Assembly (NCBI GenBank): GCA_025455505.1
Contig: JALOMK010000241.1
Coordinates: forward strand, 1 to 7,665
Direction: 5' to 3'
Source of the DNA: Bacteroidales bacterium
GTDB lineage: Bacteria > Bacteroidota > Bacteroidia > Bacteroidales > VadinHA17
Length of the DNA stretch: 7,665 bases
The position numbers and the translations under genes were made by a program. The notes below the pieces were generated by a model that was given only the letters and a program-made list of their open reading frames with translations, made no database searches and was not told the origin of the DNA. Shown one piece after another: positions 6,372-7,665 of the stretch. Within the stretch, counting starts at the first letter, position 1. Every line of letters begins with the position of its first letter.

Positions 6372-6979
6372 TTAGCCAGTATACCGCAAGGATAATTTCA
6401 ATAGTTTTCCACCCTCTTTTCATGCCGGTTTACGGCATGCTGCTTGTTTTTTCGGCACCCACGCTCTTCGGTTACCTGCCCTTCCAGGTGAAAAGGCTGC
6501 TGGTGCTTATAGTTCTGATAAACAACGTTATGCTTCCTGCTGCCCTGCTGCCGCTATTTAAATACAGGCAGATAATAAGTTCCTGGGCAATCGAGAAAAG
6601 GAGCGAAAGGGTGATCCCCCTGCTGATGACGACCCTTCTTTATGCTTCAACTTCATTTATTATCTACAGGTTTCCCCTGCCTGAATTCCTTAAATCGTTC
6701 ATTATTGCCGCTTTTTTTGTGTCGCTGGCGGTTACTGTCGTAAATTTCTGGTGGAGGATATCGATACATTCTGCCGGGGCAGGCGCTCTTGTCGGGATGG
6801 TTATAATACTGTCATTCAGGATGTTCACGCCCCTGGCGCTGCACATCGCCGGCACTGTGGCAGCTGCAGGGCTGGTAATGTCGTCGAGGCTTTTCCTAAA
6901 TTCACATTCGCCTTCGGAAGTGTGGACCGGCTTCTTTACAGGGCTGGCCGTTCTGATCCTTGTAATGTTACTCTCCTGA
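6368..6979 (+). CDS. PAP2-like integral membrane protein
   Basis: Small membrane protein of 203 residues with about six hydrophobic segments, near 8-30, 42-64, 82-100, 109-127, 137-150 and 156-172, and another at 187-202. Its C-terminal half resembles the PAP2 (type 2 phosphatidate phosphatase) superfamily, which removes phosphate from lipid phosphates or pyrophosphates at the membrane. The third PAP2 motif is nearly intact as S173-R174-x5-H180-x3-E184, with Glu where Asp is usual. A weak second motif is RISIHSAG, with H134 in the PSGH position. The first motif (KX6RP) is degenerate, with only KRSERVIP at 77-84. Function could be undecaprenyl-pyrophosphate or other lipid phosphate hydrolysis, or a non-catalytic role; the substrate cannot be told. 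It overlaps rpoN by 4 bp with a good Shine-Dalgarno sequence, so it is expressed as the last gene of this cluster. Confidence 0.75.
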   Translation: MISQYTARIISIVFHPLFMPVYGMLLVFSAPTLFGYLPFQVKRLLVLIVLINNVMLPAALLPLFKYRQIISSWAIEKRSERVIPLLMTTLLYASTSFIIYRFPLPEFLKSFIIAAFFVSLAVTVVNFWWRISIHSAGAGALVGMVIILSFRMFTPLALHIAGTVAAAGLVMSSRLFLNSHSPSEVWTGFFTGLAVLILVMLLS

Positions 6980-7665
6980 TATCTCTTCCAGGGCAGCCCG
7001 CAGGAGTCTTTCGCTCTCCCCTGCCAGGGAGGCTGGAAAATCAACACTATCGCTCTTTACAAGTACCGGGGTGCCAGGGCTGTTCTGCGGATGTATTTTA
7101 AAGAGGCCCTTTCCTGACAGGTATGAGGCAAGATACTCCTGTTCCGTCTGTCCCGGGACAGGGATCAGCAGAGCCGTCCTGCCCAGTGCTGCAAGTTCCA
7201 TTATAGTTGTGTATCCGGCACGGCTTATTATGTAGCGGCTGTCCAGGACCAGGTCTCTCACGAGCGAGCCCCCGGGCCTGCTTATATACTCTATGTTTCC
7301 ACCGGCTGCAATGCTTCCGGCCTGAGTTTCGCCTCCAAGGATAATAACAGGCAGCCCGCTTCTGCTGAGGAACTCATGAAGGCGGGTTGCAAGCAGGCTT
7401 CTCTGCGGCTCGGGTCCCGAGAGCATGACTAATATACGCTCGGCAGTTGCAGGTCTTCCGCTGCCCCCGTCACCGGCTGCTGAAGAGAATCTCGAAAGAA
7501 CGCCCGCGTACCTTGCAGCCGCCGGGAGTTTCATCCCGTGGGCAAGCCTGCCTGCAAGGTTAAAAGAGCCCGGCAGGTCGGGGATCAGGCAGATGGAATA
7601 CCTGCTGATAAGCGCCCCGTGCAGGGCCCTGCCAAGGGATTCGAGGAAACGGAATGGCGGCGGGA
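6968..7665 (-). CDS. MurG-like glycosyltransferase (N-terminal part off window)
   Basis: C-terminal part of a GT-B fold glycosyltransferase related to the family 28 (MurG-type) donor-binding domain. The frame stays open from 7663 to the stop at 6970-6968, so 231 residues are visible. The Met at 7534-7532 is internal, because the 43 upstream codons continue the family pattern with IPDLPGSFNLAGRLAHG, ahead of the linker AARYAGVLSRF. Then come LSGPEPQRSLL (about visible residues 81-91), ISRAGYTTIMELAALGRT (about 146-163) and IPVPGQTEQEYLASYL (about 167-182). These are the glycine-rich loop and the sugar-nucleotide contact region of such enzymes. In Bacteroidota this family is annotated only as predicted glycosyltransferase; donor and acceptor are unknown. 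The gene converges on the PAP2-like gene and overlaps its end by 12 bp. Confidence 0.85.
   Translation of the reverse strand, partial: PPPFRFLESLGRALHGALISRYSICLIPDLPGSFNLAGRLAHGMKLPAAARYAGVLSRFSSAAGDGGSGRPATAERILVMLSGPEPQRSLLATRLHEFLSRSGLPVIILGGETQAGSIAAGGNIEYISRPGGSLVRDLVLDSRYIISRAGYTTIMELAALGRTALLIPVPGQTEQEYLASYLSGKGLFKIHPQNSPGTPVLVKSDSVDFPASLAGESERLLRAALEEISGE

Noticed and set aside
7016..7031. Hairpin CTCCC-CTGCCA-GGGAG downstream of the PAP2-like stop
   Set aside because: It is followed by GGCTGGAAAA with no T-run and lies inside the opposing coding frame, so terminator function is not supported.
6751..7101. A plus-strand open frame bridging the end of the PAP2-like gene and the glycosyltransferase
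   Set aside because: It crosses two well-supported genes in other frames and resembles no protein I know.
1..7665. Search for a defence system, CRISPR array, mobile element or new multi-gene cassette
   Set aside because: No direct-repeat array, transposase, integrase or toxin-antitoxin pair is visible; six of the seven genes belong to recognisable families and only the repeat protein is unexplained.

Overview
The window looks like chromosomal DNA from a Bacteroidota bacterium, probably Bacteroidales or a close relative. The evidence is a GldA-type ABC ATPase, a two-domain universal stress protein of the Bacteroidota type, and an asparaginyl-tRNA synthetase gene directly followed by rpoN. In addition, three intergenic sites match the Bacteroidota -7 promoter box TAnnTTTG, and most starts lack a Shine-Dalgarno sequence. 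No tRNA, rRNA, CRISPR array, insertion sequence or phage gene is visible.

Layout. Positions 1-834 (minus) hold gldA, whose last residues lie off the left edge. A 209-bp gap follows, with the gldA -7 box, a three-copy 10-bp tandem repeat and a hairpin that probably terminates the next gene. Positions 1044-2426 (minus) encode an unrecognised 460-residue exported protein with a repeat of about 60 residues. Positions 2479-3327 (minus) encode a tandem universal stress protein, probably the first gene of a two-gene unit with the repeat protein. A 144-bp divergent control region (3328-3471) separates this unit from a rightward cluster: asnS (3472-4860), rpoN (4896-6371) and a PAP2-like membrane protein (6368-6979). 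That cluster has a 35-bp gap, then a 4-bp ATGA overlap. At the right edge a minus-strand MurG-like glycosyltransferase enters the window and ends at 6968, overlapping the PAP2-like gene tail-to-tail by 12 bp.

How the genes work together. The rightward cluster joins housekeeping translation (charging of tRNA-Asn) with the sigma-54 factor and a small lipid-phosphatase-like protein. This is probably an ancestral neighbourhood and not a dedicated pathway. The leftward pair joins a stress protein with an envelope protein of unknown role. I found no convincing new multi-gene system. The least explained element is the repeat protein at 1044-2426.
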